From positions 1 through 55,097 of the forward strand of contig CAYOVH010000005.1 of assembly GCA_964407405.1 (NCBI GenBank): 55,097 nt of DNA. The letters are read 5' to 3'. The DNA is from JASLCR01 sp964407405. Its GTDB lineage: Bacteria; Patescibacteriota; Saccharimonadia; Saccharimonadales; Saccharimonadaceae. Made by a program: the position numbers and the translations under genes. This document shows positions 1 through 9,189 of the stretch, one piece after another. Position 1 is the stretch's first letter, and every line of letters begins with the position of its first letter. Under the pieces are notes generated by a model. It was not told where the DNA came from. It saw only the letters and a list, made by a program, of their open reading frames with translations, and searched no databases.

Positions 1-554
1 TCGTGATTGTTGTTATTGCTGTTTTGGCTGCTGTATCTATAGTTGCGTACAACGGTATTCAGCAACGGGCAAATAATACAGCTCGAATAACCAATGCTAG
101 CTATGCCATTAAGTTGATCTCGTCCTATATAGCGGCCTACGGTGCATTCCCTTCTACCACAAATAGCAGCTGCATAGGTAATGGATTCGCTGATAATAAC
201 ACAAAATGTTGGGGCATAGACAGCGGTACACCGGCAAATCGAAGCGTCGCCCTAAATGATACTGAACTTGTAAAGATGGGATCGCTTCCAAACAATACAA
301 CTCCGCCAGTGCAGGCAGCCGACTGGAAGGGGCTCGGTCCAGTGTATATCTATGTTGCAGCTTATACCGTCGATGGCGTTTCGAATCCATTATTGGTTCT
401 TTATTTTCTTGATGGAGTCAATCAAGATTGTGGCCTCAGTTCAGTCGTAAGAGCGACTGCTACAAACACTTTTGCTACGGTGACGTCTTCACCAAAGAAC
501 TCAGGTAGTTCCGGTAGTGCAACAGTGTGCTTTATAGCTATTCCTGGCCCATAG
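1..554 (+). CDS. Type IV pilin-like protein, 5' end outside the window
   Basis: This is the remainder of a class III (type IV) pilin. The visible product begins inside the hydrophobic N-terminal helix and continues with AYNGIQQRA, the same segment found in the pilins at 10700 and 49521. The real start and the G/F prepilin peptidase site lie upstream of base 1; the GTG at base 3 is an internal codon. The rest is a globular domain of about 150 residues, rich in Asn, Ser and Thr, with four cysteines (in SSCIG, TKCWG, QDCGL, TVCFI) that could form two disulfides, as in minor pilins of Gram-positive bacteria. It ends at a TAG at 552-554. The pilus is assembled by the pilB-pilC-pilM-pilN-pilO products encoded at 40.7-46.0 kb. 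The family is clear from the helix; major versus minor role cannot be told. Confidence 0.85.
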   Translation, partial: VIVVIAVLAAVSIVAYNGIQQRANNTARITNASYAIKLISSYIAAYGAFPSTTNSSCIGNGFADNNTKCWGIDSGTPANRSVALNDTELVKMGSLPNNTTPPVQAADWKGLGPVYIYVAAYTVDGVSNPLLVLYFLDGVNQDCGLSSVVRATATNTFATVTSSPKNSGSSGSATVCFIAIPGP

Positions 555-596
555 CCTAACGGAGAATATGAGCACGTAGTATACTGGGTAAGTATT

Positions 597-776
597 ATGG
601 TAAGCAAACGTACAGCTATGTTTGGTGCAGTTGGTGGCATGATCATTGGTGGAGTTGTCCCCTTTTTGTGGGGCGATTACAATTCATTTGATTTTACGAA
701 TGTCCTGACAACGACGATCGGCGGATTTTTGGGTATTTGGCTGGCAGTATGGCTCGGCAAACGTTTTGATTTTTAG
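597..776 (+). CDS. Tiny two-helix membrane protein
   Basis: A 59-residue open frame from an ATG at 597 to a TAG at 774-776, directly abutting the tilS start codon at 777. It has two hydrophobic glycine-rich segments (about residues 7-25 and 38-54) separated by a short polar loop, with a basic C-terminus (GKRF), so it should be a small inner-membrane hairpin protein. A TATACT hexamer at 580-585 ends 11 nt before the ATG, so the transcript would have almost no leader. It is probably co-transcribed with tilS. I do not recognise the family; it resembles in layout the many short glycine-zipper membrane proteins. Existence is supported by the exact abutment and promoter position; function is unknown. 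Confidence 0.6.
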   Translation: MVSKRTAMFGAVGGMIIGGVVPFLWGDYNSFDFTNVLTTTIGGFLGIWLAVWLGKRFDF

Positions 777-1622
777 ATGAAGTACATTGTTGCAGTCTCT
801 GGCGGTATCGACTCGGTGGTACTGCTCGACATGCTCTCTCGCGAAGAAAAGCACAATCTTGTAGTTGCCCATTTTGATCACGGCATCCGGCCTGAGTCTG
901 ATGCTGATGCCAGATTTGTTTGGGCTTTGGCGCAAAAATACCATCTGCCATTTGAGGTTCGTCGTGAGACTTTGGGTAAAGACGCTTCAGAAGCAACTGC
1001 TCGCGAACGACGATATGCATTCTTGCGCGATATCGCAAAAAAATACGACGCCAAGATCGTGACAGCCCATCACCAAGACGACGTGATCGAGACGATCGCT
1101 ATCAATCTCACACGCGGTACTGGCTGGCGTGGTTTGGCCGTGTTTTCGTCTGAAGAGATCGTCCGCCCGTTGCTTACAAAGACAAAGCACGAACTTCGTG
1201 AGTACGCGCTCTCGCACAGGCTGGAATGGGTTGAAGATGAGACGAATCAAAGCGACAATTATTTGCGCAATCGCGTACGCCGGCAACTGCACAGAATGCT
1301 TTCGGATGAAGCAAGAAAAGCTCTGGTAAGCCTGCGGCAAGAGCAGTGTTTATTGGGTCCCAAGATAAAGCAGGAGGTGATGACGCTACCAGCCGACATG
1401 CGACGCTCGCGGTATTTTTTTATGATGATCCCGGAAATCGTCGCGATGGAGCTGCTAGAAGTCGAAACGGGAGGGCGGTTGACGCGACCGCAACTTGCTA
1501 GACTGCTTCTGGCCATCAAGGCTGCGGGAGCTCACACAAAACTTGAGCCGGGAGGCGGTCTGCAAGTGGAGTTTTCTATCAGGGAATTTACTATGAAACA
1601 CCTCGTGGAACTGATACAATAG
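777..1622 (+). CDS. tilS: tRNA(Ile)-lysidine synthase, short form
   Basis: TilS uses ATP and lysine to turn C34 of the CAU-anticodon tRNA-Ile into lysidine, so that the tRNA reads AUA. The N-terminal PP-loop SGGIDS is at residues 8-13, followed by the family blocks HFDHGIRPES (32-41), HHQDD (98-102), LTRGTGWRG (111-119) and RPLL (130-133), and then the NQSDNYLRNRVR type helix. At 281 residues it contains the catalytic N-terminal domain and a short extra helix region, but not the C-terminal TilS domains of long enzymes such as E. coli TilS (over 400 residues). The start codon directly follows the stop of the small membrane gene, so translation is probably coupled. The essential role makes a single short copy plausible in a reduced genome. 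Confidence 0.93.
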   Translation: MKYIVAVSGGIDSVVLLDMLSREEKHNLVVAHFDHGIRPESDADARFVWALAQKYHLPFEVRRETLGKDASEATARERRYAFLRDIAKKYDAKIVTAHHQDDVIETIAINLTRGTGWRGLAVFSSEEIVRPLLTKTKHELREYALSHRLEWVEDETNQSDNYLRNRVRRQLHRMLSDEARKALVSLRQEQCLLGPKIKQEVMTLPADMRRSRYFFMMIPEIVAMELLEVETGGRLTRPQLARLLLAIKAAGAHTKLEPGGGLQVEFSIREFTMKHLVELIQ

Positions 1623-1685
1623 AGAAAGTTAATCGATACTTTCACTATAGCGAGAGATACCCATGAGAGGAGAAACTGTCTAGTT

Positions 1686-3560
1686 ATGCCAAGCACCCCG
1701 AAACCACCAAAGAAATCGATGAGTAATGCCATTCGATTGACTATTTTTTGGATTATTATGGTGGCGATCGTCGCGGCCGCTTTTGCATTTGGATCGCCAG
1801 CGGCAAAATTGGAAAGTATGCCAATTTCAGAGGTCATCAAGCAAGCGAATGATGGGGAGCTGAGTAAGGTCCAGGGTCGTGGCGATGATCTGACGATTAC
1901 CGTCAAGGGCCAGGATAAGCCGACCAAGAAGTCATATATCCAGGGAGGTGTCAGTGCTCTTTTGTCTAAAGATACATTGAATGACAAGGGCAAGAGTATT
2001 TTGAGTGATAGTGCACCGAGTCAGACTAGCTCAACTCTTTGGAATATTGCGATTATCATTGTACCGGTGCTGCTGATCGGCGCGCTCTTTATGTTTATGA
2101 TGCGTCAAGCGCAAGGTCAGAACAACCAAGCACTTGGGTTTGGCAAGTCAAAGGCCAAGCTTTACGGTCTGGATAAAGAGAAGGTCGTATTTAAAGACAT
2201 AGCTGGTAATGATTCGGCCAAGCAGGATCTGGAAGAAGTTGTCGATTTTCTCAAGCATCCAAAGAAATATCAGCAGCTTGGTGCCAAGATTCCAAAAGGC
2301 GTCTTGCTGGTTGGTAATCCAGGAACGGGTAAAACAATGCTGGCGCGAGCTGTCGCGGGTGAAGCGAACGTACCGTTCTTTTCGATATCTGGATCGGAGT
2401 TTGTTGAAATGTTTGTCGGTGTCGGTGCATCCCGCGTACGTGATCTCTTTGCAAAAGCCAAGAAAAATGCACCAGCAATCATCTTTATTGATGAGATTGA
2501 TGCCGTTGGTCGCAAGCGCGGCTCTGGTATGGGCGGCGGTCATGACGAGCGTGAGCAGACGCTCAATCAAATCTTGGTAGAGATGGACGGCTTTGAGACA
2601 GGGACAAATGTGATCGTACTGGCGGCGACCAACCGTGCAGACGTACTCGACCCTGCCCTCCTTCGTCCGGGTCGGTTTGACCGTCGGACAAATATCATGT
2701 TGCCGGAGCGCAAGGATCGCGAAGCGATTCTAAAGGTTCATTTCAAAAACAAGCCTACTGACGACACAGTTGATCTCGACAAGCTTGCCGCAAAGACTGC
2801 AGGCTCATCAGGGGCGGACCTTGCAAATATTGCCAATGAGGCTGCCATTATTGCTGCACGCCGCAATTCAAAAACGATTGCTGGTGTTGATGTGACCGAA
2901 GCATTTGAGAAAGTAGCAATCGGTCCAGAGCGAAAAGCCAAGGTTATGAGTGACAAGGAGAAGCAGCTGACCGCCTATCACGAAGCGGGACACGCAGTCG
3001 TCGGCCATGTGTTGCCAGACTCTGATCCAGTGCACAAAGTGACGATTATTCCACGCGGAGGTACGGGTGGCGTGACGTGGTTCTTGCCGCCAGAAGACAA
3101 AAGTTATACCAATGTATATGAATTCAAAGATATTCTAGCTCGTGCTATGGGCGGTCGTGTTGCTGAAAAACTTATCTATGGTGCCGATGGCATCACAACG
3201 GGCGCTGGGTCGGATCTTCGCAAGGCAACCGAAATTGCTCGAGATATGATCATTGAGCAGGGTATGGGTACCAAATTGCGCGACCAGGTTTTCCATGAAG
3301 ACAACGGCGGTATGGTGTTTGACAAGATTACGCACGATCGTCCATATAGTGATGATACGGCTAAGGAAATCGACGAAGAAGTTGAAAAACTCATCAAGGA
3401 AGCCGCTCGTCGTGCCCAAGTTGTCTTGGAAAGCAACCGTCCAAGTCTTGACGCACTAGCAGCAGCTCTACTTAAAGAAGAAACGCTCGAAGAAAACGAA
3501 GTCAACAAAATTCTAAAAGACGCGAAGCTACCAAAAGAGGTCATGCTTCACGCGGCGTAG
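1686..3560 (+). CDS. ftsH: ATP-dependent zinc metalloprotease FtsH
   Basis: Membrane-bound AAA+ protease that extracts and degrades damaged membrane proteins and short-lived cytosolic proteins. The 624-residue product has an N-terminal transmembrane helix (about 17-37), an extracytoplasmic domain, a second helix (about 117-140), then the AAA module with Walker A GNPGTGKT at 210-217, Walker B IIFIDEIDA near 265-273, and the second region of homology (TNRADVLDPALLRPGRFD). The protease zinc site HEAGH is at 432-436. All key residues are present and length is normal for the family. A GAGGAG sequence lies about 14 nt before the ATG, a rather long spacing. Downstream murJ follows after 6 nt, so the two are probably one transcript. 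Confidence 0.97.
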   Translation: MPSTPKPPKKSMSNAIRLTIFWIIMVAIVAAAFAFGSPAAKLESMPISEVIKQANDGELSKVQGRGDDLTITVKGQDKPTKKSYIQGGVSALLSKDTLNDKGKSILSDSAPSQTSSTLWNIAIIIVPVLLIGALFMFMMRQAQGQNNQALGFGKSKAKLYGLDKEKVVFKDIAGNDSAKQDLEEVVDFLKHPKKYQQLGAKIPKGVLLVGNPGTGKTMLARAVAGEANVPFFSISGSEFVEMFVGVGASRVRDLFAKAKKNAPAIIFIDEIDAVGRKRGSGMGGGHDEREQTLNQILVEMDGFETGTNVIVLAATNRADVLDPALLRPGRFDRRTNIMLPERKDREAILKVHFKNKPTDDTVDLDKLAAKTAGSSGADLANIANEAAIIAARRNSKTIAGVDVTEAFEKVAIGPERKAKVMSDKEKQLTAYHEAGHAVVGHVLPDSDPVHKVTIIPRGGTGGVTWFLPPEDKSYTNVYEFKDILARAMGGRVAEKLIYGADGITTGAGSDLRKATEIARDMIIEQGMGTKLRDQVFHEDNGGMVFDKITHDRPYSDDTAKEIDEEVEKLIKEAARRAQVVLESNRPSLDALAAALLKEETLEENEVNKILKDAKLPKEVMLHAA

Positions 3561-3566
3561 GCGACT

Positions 3567-5225
3567 ATGGGGCGAGTACAAAGCGTCGTCGCAAAAGCTA
3601 ACCAAAAACTAACTGTTCAACTTGCGGCAGCACTGTTGGCTGGGTCGACGTTTATCTCAAGTCTTCTCGGCATTTACCGCGATCGTATTCTGAACGGACT
3701 CTATTTGCCGACGCATACCAGTCCGGGGTATTCAGTTGGTATTGATGCATATACGGTAGCTTTTACGATTCCTGACTTTATGTTCTTTGTACTGGTGTCA
3801 GGCGCGCTCAGTGTGACATTTATTCCGGTGTTCAATCAGCGCTTGCTCAACGGCAACAAAAAATCGGCTTGGGAACTTTCGACAAGTTTAATTAATCTCA
3901 TGGCGGTGGCTACTTTGGTCGCGTCGGTGCTGATTATTATTTTTGCCGATCCTCTAGTCAAACATGTGGTTGGGCCCGGGCTTGACGAGCGAGGCTACGT
4001 ACTTGCCGTAAGTATGATGCGAGTGATTGCGATCAATCCTTTTCTCTTCGCAATTTCGGCGGTAATTGCGAGCGTACAGCAGGCCGTAGGACGTTTTACA
4101 TTCTATACACTTGCTCCAATGATTTACAATGTCGGTATCATTATCGGTGCACTCTTTTTTACAAATGGGATTACGATCTTTGGATGGCACGTTTTTGACG
4201 GCGGTATCATGGGAGTAGCGCTCGGTGTCGTGCTCGGCTCACTCATGCAGTTGATCGTGAGCTCAATCGGACTGATCGGACTCGGGTTTGATTATCGATT
4301 CAAGATTTACTGGCGAAATAAAGGATTTCGCAGAGTTCTCCAACTCTTGCCGCCGCGCTCGCTCGATCAAGGTATGGATTATTTCAACGGTATTGTCGAA
4401 ATGAATCTTGCATCAAGAATGGCTAGCGGAACAGTCCGTGCGTATCAGCAAGCTTCATCACTAAGTATGATGCCAATCAATCTTATTGGCGTGGCCATCT
4501 CGACAGCAGCGTTTCCAAAGATGACCGAACGGCTCAGTCAGGGGAGGCCGGACCTTTATCGCAGTGAGCTACGTTCAGTGCTACGAGTGATCATCTGGCT
4601 GGCCCTACCAGTTGCAATAGTGACATTCTTTACGCGCGGCTATGTGGTGAGTTTCATTGCACCAACGGGAACGGTAAACTATCTTATGGCTGGCTTGCTA
4701 GGTGCGTTGACTATTGCGATACTTTTCCGATCGATTTACTATATCGCAGCGCGGAGTTTTTATGCCCATCAGGACACGAGAACACCACTTTATGTATCGT
4801 TCTTTTCGATTGGTCTCAATATTGCTCTCGCTGTATGGTTTACTCGCTCTCTCGCGATGGGGGCGTATGGGCTCGCATGGGCGCAATCAATTGTGGCAAT
4901 GGTTGAAGTAGTCCTGCTCTTTACCATCATGGCAAGACGCACGCCAGGCTTGTTTGGATTGCAGTTTTGGGGTGCTGTCGGCCGTATGGGGAGTGCGACC
5001 GGGTTTATGGCAATAGTGAGCTATATTATGGTGCTACTATTACCACTTCAGGCAACTGACCAGAGTATCATTACGACCTTTCCAAAATTTTGTGTCATTG
5101 CTTTTGTGAGTCTTGCTACGTACGTCTTCTTTAGCAAGCTATTGCAGCTCGATGAAGCAACGCCAGTGATTGCTATGGTCAAGCGACTGCTCTTTAGTCG
5201 CGTGTTTGTGCGGGGCAGGAAGTAG
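3567..5225 (+). CDS. murJ: Lipid II flippase MurJ (MviN family)
   Basis: A 552-residue polytopic protein with about 14 hydrophobic segments, belonging to the MOP exporter superfamily. MurJ moves lipid II across the membrane for peptidoglycan synthesis. Family-typical parts include the N-terminal SLLGIYRDRIL segment, the PDFMFFVLVSGALSVTFIPVF block in TM2 (quoted here as PDFMFFVLVSGAL), and the central segment with GTVRAYQQASSL and AISTAAFPKM. It starts 6 nt after ftsH and ends 2 nt before lepA, so the three genes form a tight operon. Together with the class A PBP at 31669 and murT/gatD at 53-55 kb it indicates that this organism makes its own wall. Confidence 0.93.
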   Translation: MGRVQSVVAKANQKLTVQLAAALLAGSTFISSLLGIYRDRILNGLYLPTHTSPGYSVGIDAYTVAFTIPDFMFFVLVSGALSVTFIPVFNQRLLNGNKKSAWELSTSLINLMAVATLVASVLIIIFADPLVKHVVGPGLDERGYVLAVSMMRVIAINPFLFAISAVIASVQQAVGRFTFYTLAPMIYNVGIIIGALFFTNGITIFGWHVFDGGIMGVALGVVLGSLMQLIVSSIGLIGLGFDYRFKIYWRNKGFRRVLQLLPPRSLDQGMDYFNGIVEMNLASRMASGTVRAYQQASSLSMMPINLIGVAISTAAFPKMTERLSQGRPDLYRSELRSVLRVIIWLALPVAIVTFFTRGYVVSFIAPTGTVNYLMAGLLGALTIAILFRSIYYIAARSFYAHQDTRTPLYVSFFSIGLNIALAVWFTRSLAMGAYGLAWAQSIVAMVEVVLLFTIMARRTPGLFGLQFWGAVGRMGSATGFMAIVSYIMVLLLPLQATDQSIITTFPKFCVIAFVSLATYVFFSKLLQLDEATPVIAMVKRLLFSRVFVRGRK

Positions 5226-5227
5226 CC

Positions 5228-7036
5228 GTGAGCACTCGCCCTATTCGAAATTTTTGTATCATCGCTCATATTGATCATGGCAAGAGTACATTGGCCGATC
5301 GAATGATGGAACTGACCGGTACGGTTCAGAAGCGTGATATGAAAAGCCAATTACTTGATAGTATGGAGCTGGAGCGCGAAAAGGGTATCACTATCAAGCT
5401 TGCACCTGTACGCATGAAGTACACGCCACCTACAGATGGCGAAGCAGCGAGTCCCTCCTACGATTTGAATCTAATTGACACTCCTGGTCATGTCGATTTT
5501 AGCTATGAGGTATCGCGTTCGCTCGAAGCATGCGAGGGTGCTGTACTGGTAGTTGATGCTAGTCAGGGGATCCAGGCGCAGACGCTAGCTAATGTGTATC
5601 TCGCTATGGAGTCTGGTCTTGAAATCATACCAGTGCTCAATAAGGTCGACTTACCAGCCGCAGATGTGCCGAGAGTTTCAAAAGAAGTCATCAATCTTCT
5701 AGGCTGTAAAGACGAAGATATCATCAAGATCAGCGCTAAGACAGGTCAGAACGTCGATCAGGTGCTGGGCGCAATTGTCGAGCGCATCCCTGCCCCGCGC
5801 GGTGATGCTGGCAGTCCAACCCGAGCATTGATATTTGATAGTTATTATGATGATTATCGCGGGGTAATTCTCTACATCCGTGTCGTCGACGGTGCGATAA
5901 AAAAAAGCGACACGATAGAAATGTTGGCCACAAGAAAGGATGGCATAGCGCTGGAAGTTGGTGCGCTTTCACCAGCCATGGCAGCCGAAAGTGAAATTGC
6001 GACCGGTGAGATCGGCTACATCGTTACCAATCTCAAGACCACTCGTGATGCTCGGGTGGGTGATACGATCACCGTCGCCAGGGCTCATGCCGAGGAGCCG
6101 CTAGCAGGGTACAAGCATGTCAAGCCGTTTGTCTATGCCGGCTTCTTCCCAGTATCAAATGAAGATTACAATGATCTGAAAGATGCCATCGAAAAACTAA
6201 GCCTCAGCGACTCGGCATTGCAATTTGAGCCAGAAAATTCACCAGTTTTAGGATTTGGTGTACGCATTGGATTCCTCGGCTTGCTACATATGGATATCGT
6301 CCGCGAGCGCCTGGAGCGCGAGTATGACCTCGATCTGGTGGTGACAAATCCATCAACGGATTATCAGATTACCACCACTACGAGTGAAGAGATCGATATC
6401 AAATCAGCTGCTGAAATGCCGGATGTCACCAAGATTGCCGAGATACGCGAGCCATGGATTAATGGTGAGATTGTTGTTCCAGAACAATTCATCGGTAGCG
6501 TCATCCAGCTCATTGTTGCAAAGCGCGGCCGGCAAAAGAATCTATCGTATATTGATGAACGCGCATTGATTTCATTTGAGGCTCCACTGGCAAATCTTCT
6601 GACAGATTTTTATGACCAGCTCAAGTCTGTTACGTCCGGCTACGGCTCATTCAACTATGAATTGGCTGGATACCGGGCCGAAGATCTTGTCCGTGTTGAT
6701 TTTTATGTTTCAGGTGAAATGGTCGATGCACTTTCTGTGATGTGTCATCGCTCTGAGTCTCAATCGTTGGGTCGTGATATCGTCAAGAGACTGAAAGAAG
6801 TAGTACCGCGCCAAAGCTTTCAGGTGAGCTTGCAGGCGGCAATAGGTGGCAAATTTATCGCTCGTGAAGACATTTCGGCATATCGAAAAGACGTCACTGG
6901 TTATCTGTATGGCGGTGATGTTTCGCGCAAGAAAAAACTTCTCGCCAAGCAAGCCAAAGGCAAAAAACGCATGAAGCGTTTTGGCAAGGTTGATATTCCC
7001 TCTGAAGCATTTACAGTGATGCTAAAGCGCGACTAG
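5228..7036 (+). CDS. lepA: Elongation factor 4 (LepA) GTPase
   Basis: Translational GTPase that binds the ribosome and can back-translocate or remodel it, with a role also in 30S assembly. The G1 motif AHIDHGKST is at residues 13-21, G3 DTPGH near 86-90 and NKVD near 140. The family-specific C-terminal region with KKLLAKQAKGKKRMK is intact, and the 602-residue length is normal. The start is a GTG at 5228, two bases after the murJ stop; the first residues STRPIRNFCIIAHIDHG match LepA N-termini well, so no other start is needed. It is the last gene of the ftsH-murJ-lepA run; the next gene lies on the opposite strand and its stop is only 1 nt away. Confidence 0.97.
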   Translation: MSTRPIRNFCIIAHIDHGKSTLADRMMELTGTVQKRDMKSQLLDSMELEREKGITIKLAPVRMKYTPPTDGEAASPSYDLNLIDTPGHVDFSYEVSRSLEACEGAVLVVDASQGIQAQTLANVYLAMESGLEIIPVLNKVDLPAADVPRVSKEVINLLGCKDEDIIKISAKTGQNVDQVLGAIVERIPAPRGDAGSPTRALIFDSYYDDYRGVILYIRVVDGAIKKSDTIEMLATRKDGIALEVGALSPAMAAESEIATGEIGYIVTNLKTTRDARVGDTITVARAHAEEPLAGYKHVKPFVYAGFFPVSNEDYNDLKDAIEKLSLSDSALQFEPENSPVLGFGVRIGFLGLLHMDIVRERLEREYDLDLVVTNPSTDYQITTTTSEEIDIKSAAEMPDVTKIAEIREPWINGEIVVPEQFIGSVIQLIVAKRGRQKNLSYIDERALISFEAPLANLLTDFYDQLKSVTSGYGSFNYELAGYRAEDLVRVDFYVSGEMVDALSVMCHRSESQSLGRDIVKRLKEVVPRQSFQVSLQAAIGGKFIAREDISAYRKDVTGYLYGGDVSRKKKLLAKQAKGKKRMKRFGKVDIPSEAFTVMLKRD

Positions 7037-7037
7037 T

Positions 7038-8510
7038 CTAAGGTGAGAGCGGCACAAACCAAATAGCGATTTGATGCAAAATATGGAATGTTGACTGACC
7101 AAATCCGGGCCAAAACCATTCTGTGTTGCCAGCTGCAAGGTAGGTGCCGATACCGCCGCCGCATAGTGCAATAATGAATAGGCAAACCGTGACTATCGTT
7201 GGTGCATATGTTTTTGGTCGGAATCGTATTTCACCAAGCGCTTCGATAGCCATCCATCCAAGTAGAGGAAATATTGGTACAAGATAGCGTCCATTCAACG
7301 CTACTGCCTGTCCGGTTGACCGATAGTCTCCGTATACTTGAATGACGAGTGCAAGGACATAGAGTAGCGATGCCGCCAAGGTCGCTATAAATACGGGCGA
7401 TCGCTTGCGGAGTAGTACGGGCAGCGTTCCAATAAAGGCAATCGCTGAGGTGATAAACACAGCTCCATACACGATAGGCGGAACTATCGCCGGATCTTGT
7501 GTCTGATAGTTGAGAGTCGGTCCGGCTAATGTAAAGAACAGCCGGTAAAACATACCGGGTATCCAGTGAGTGGTCATGTATGAAACGATGTTGAGCGGAG
7601 AAAAGTTGTCATCCATGGTCGTGCGATTTGTCACGTCACGGGCATAGACGCCATAGTTCATACAATCATTTTGTGAAAACACCTGGTCGCATTTTGGCGA
7701 AATAGCGTGGTACTCGACGACATTGATGATGTACCGAGCATTGAGCAGTGCTGCAACAGTAAGCACGATTAGCGAAACGGTCAGAAGCAATTTGTCTTTA
7801 TCGATAATGACCTTGCTCTTGGTCCGTAAGAAAACGATTCCTATGACGACCACAAGCCCTACGGCAATTGGTAAAAATGCGTACTTTGTGGCCGTTCCAA
7901 GCAATAATATGGCCGCGAACCACGCGATCTGGCCTAGGGAGATTTGCTTTTTTCGTAGTGCTTTCACCAGGTTTATTGTCAGCAAGAATGACGCTGCGAT
8001 CAGGAGCATGAAGAGGTTGTCATAATTGACCTGCCCGGCTATTAGCGGAGAAATTGGTAGCAAACACGTGAGTGCTATAATGGTGTGGCGCGCAAATGCC
8101 GATACTTTTAGTTGTTTGAGTCCGTGCGCAAATAGTGCGAGACTGGCGATGAACATGCCGATACCAAGTAGTCGGAGCAAAATGATGCTGGCTGTTTCGG
8201 GCAGGTGCAGAACGTTTTGGAATAATCGCCACGGAAAACTCATCAGATAGTGAAACAAATACGAAGGATCGGCCGGAACCGCGCCAAACCTAGCCAGCGC
8301 AGGATTATTTGGCAGAGCAGGAAACCATACTTGCGAGTAGGCTTTGATCAGTCCGACATGCGTATCTTCGTCAAAAGCCATTGGGTAGAGACTGGCAAAG
8401 GCCACCCATGCGGACAGTAAGCCAAATACTCCAAGTGCCCAATACAAAAATGTTCGTGAAGCAATGACAGCGTATAGACGCCTATTGAGTTTGGCAGCGA
8501 AAGAACTCAT
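7038..8510 (-). CDS. Polytopic membrane protein, GT-C glycosyltransferase-like
   Basis: A 490-residue protein with roughly eleven hydrophobic segments. After the first helix comes FDEDTHVGLIKAY, an acidic loop of the kind (DE/DD) that carries the catalytic acid in GT-C enzymes using polyprenyl-phosphate sugars, and a long external loop near the middle (CDQVFSQNDCMNYG) with two cysteines. This suggests transfer of a sugar outside the membrane, for example in surface glycoconjugate or wall polymer synthesis, but no family-defining signature beyond this is visible. A TATACT hexamer lies 8 nt upstream of the ATG on the minus strand, so the mRNA is probably leaderless. The gene is divergent from the cytidylate-kinase-like gene at 8578. 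Confidence 0.7.
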   Translation of the reverse strand: MSSFAAKLNRRLYAVIASRTFLYWALGVFGLLSAWVAFASLYPMAFDEDTHVGLIKAYSQVWFPALPNNPALARFGAVPADPSYLFHYLMSFPWRLFQNVLHLPETASIILLRLLGIGMFIASLALFAHGLKQLKVSAFARHTIIALTCLLPISPLIAGQVNYDNLFMLLIAASFLLTINLVKALRKKQISLGQIAWFAAILLLGTATKYAFLPIAVGLVVVIGIVFLRTKSKVIIDKDKLLLTVSLIVLTVAALLNARYIINVVEYHAISPKCDQVFSQNDCMNYGVYARDVTNRTTMDDNFSPLNIVSYMTTHWIPGMFYRLFFTLAGPTLNYQTQDPAIVPPIVYGAVFITSAIAFIGTLPVLLRKRSPVFIATLAASLLYVLALVIQVYGDYRSTGQAVALNGRYLVPIFPLLGWMAIEALGEIRFRPKTYAPTIVTVCLFIIALCGGGIGTYLAAGNTEWFWPGFGQSTFHILHQIAIWFVPLSP

Positions 8511-8577
8511 TACTTTTTAGTATAACATTGGACGCTGATCGACACTTCAGTAGGGAGGCCATGATACAATATTGCAT
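8511..8577. promoter_or_regulatory. Divergent promoter region between the membrane protein and the kinase
   Basis: This 67-bp gap holds two outward-facing -10 hexamers. On the minus strand TATACT ends 8 nt before the membrane-protein ATG. On the plus strand TACAAT at 8565-8570 ends 7 nt before the ATG at 8578. Both positions leave no room for a 5' leader. No inverted repeat that would indicate a shared operator was seen. Confidence 0.55.
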
Positions 8578-9147
8578 ATGCAGAAAAAGAAAATTATCAC
8601 TATTGCCGGCCGGCCAGGTAGTGGAAAATCAACCACAGCAAAACTAGTAGCCAAGATGCTCGGTTATAAGCATTTTTCATCTGGTGATCTGTTCCGTGCA
8701 ATTGCAAGAGAGTATGACCATGATGTTTTGACGGCAAATGTTGCCGCTGAAAAGGATGCTACGATCGATCATCTCGTGGACCAGCGCCTTCGGAACATTG
8801 GCAAGCAGGATAGTGAGAAAGTGATTGATTCCAGGACCGCGTGGCATTGGATTCCTCAGTCCTACAAAATATACCTTGACCTTGATTTTGAAACGGCTGC
8901 CAAGCGGATATTGGCTTCGATGGATGCTGGGCGTATCAAAGCGGAGCATATTCCAGAGGATCCTTCTGAATACGCCAATCTTTTAGCAACCCGATTTGCG
9001 AGCGAGAATAGACGGTACGATATGCTCTACAAGATCGACCCGTCTGACAGGTCCAACTATGATATCATCATTGATACAGCGACTAATGCCCCAGAGGTGA
9101 TCGCTTCTCAAATCGTAGATGCCTATACTCAGTGGTTGGCAGATTAG
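8578..9147 (+). CDS. Cytidylate kinase-like P-loop kinase
   Basis: A 189-residue nucleoside monophosphate kinase of the AAA_18/archaeal Cmk type, predicted to phosphorylate CMP/dCMP. The P-loop GRPGSGKST spans residues 11-19, followed by the NMP-binding SSGDLFRAIA segment, a DSRTAWHW block and a C-terminal lid with RYDMLYKID. I chose the ATG at 8578 instead of the TTG at 8572 because TACAAT at 8565-8570 places transcription start at about the ATG. The stop codon lies inside the CIRCE element of the next gene, hrcA. Bacterial Cmk is usually about 220 residues, so this is the shorter, archaeal-like class. Substrate assignment is by family only. Confidence 0.82.
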   Translation: MQKKKIITIAGRPGSGKSTTAKLVAKMLGYKHFSSGDLFRAIAREYDHDVLTANVAAEKDATIDHLVDQRLRNIGKQDSEKVIDSRTAWHWIPQSYKIYLDLDFETAAKRILASMDAGRIKAEHIPEDPSEYANLLATRFASENRRYDMLYKIDPSDRSNYDIIIDTATNAPEVIASQIVDAYTQWLAD

Positions 9148-9183
9148 CACTCATTGACGCCGAGTGCCAGTCTACGGTATAAT
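9144..9183 (+). promoter_or_regulatory. hrcA promoter with CIRCE operator
   Basis: A CIRCE element reads TTAGCACTC (9144-9152), nine bases, then GAGTGCCAG (9162-9170); the right arm differs from the consensus GAGTGCTAA at two positions. The nine-base spacer contains the -35 hexamer TTGACG (9154-9159), and TATAAT follows at 9178-9183 after 18 bp. HrcA bound here would therefore cover the -35, giving autorepression. The left arm overlaps the stop codon of the upstream kinase gene. The hrcA ATG is 6 nt past the -10. Confidence 0.85.
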
Positions 9184-9189
9184 TACCAT

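Noticed and set aside
9154..9189. Longer HrcA from an upstream alternative start
   Set aside because: The extra codons lie over the CIRCE element and the -10 hexamer, which must be untranslated promoter DNA.
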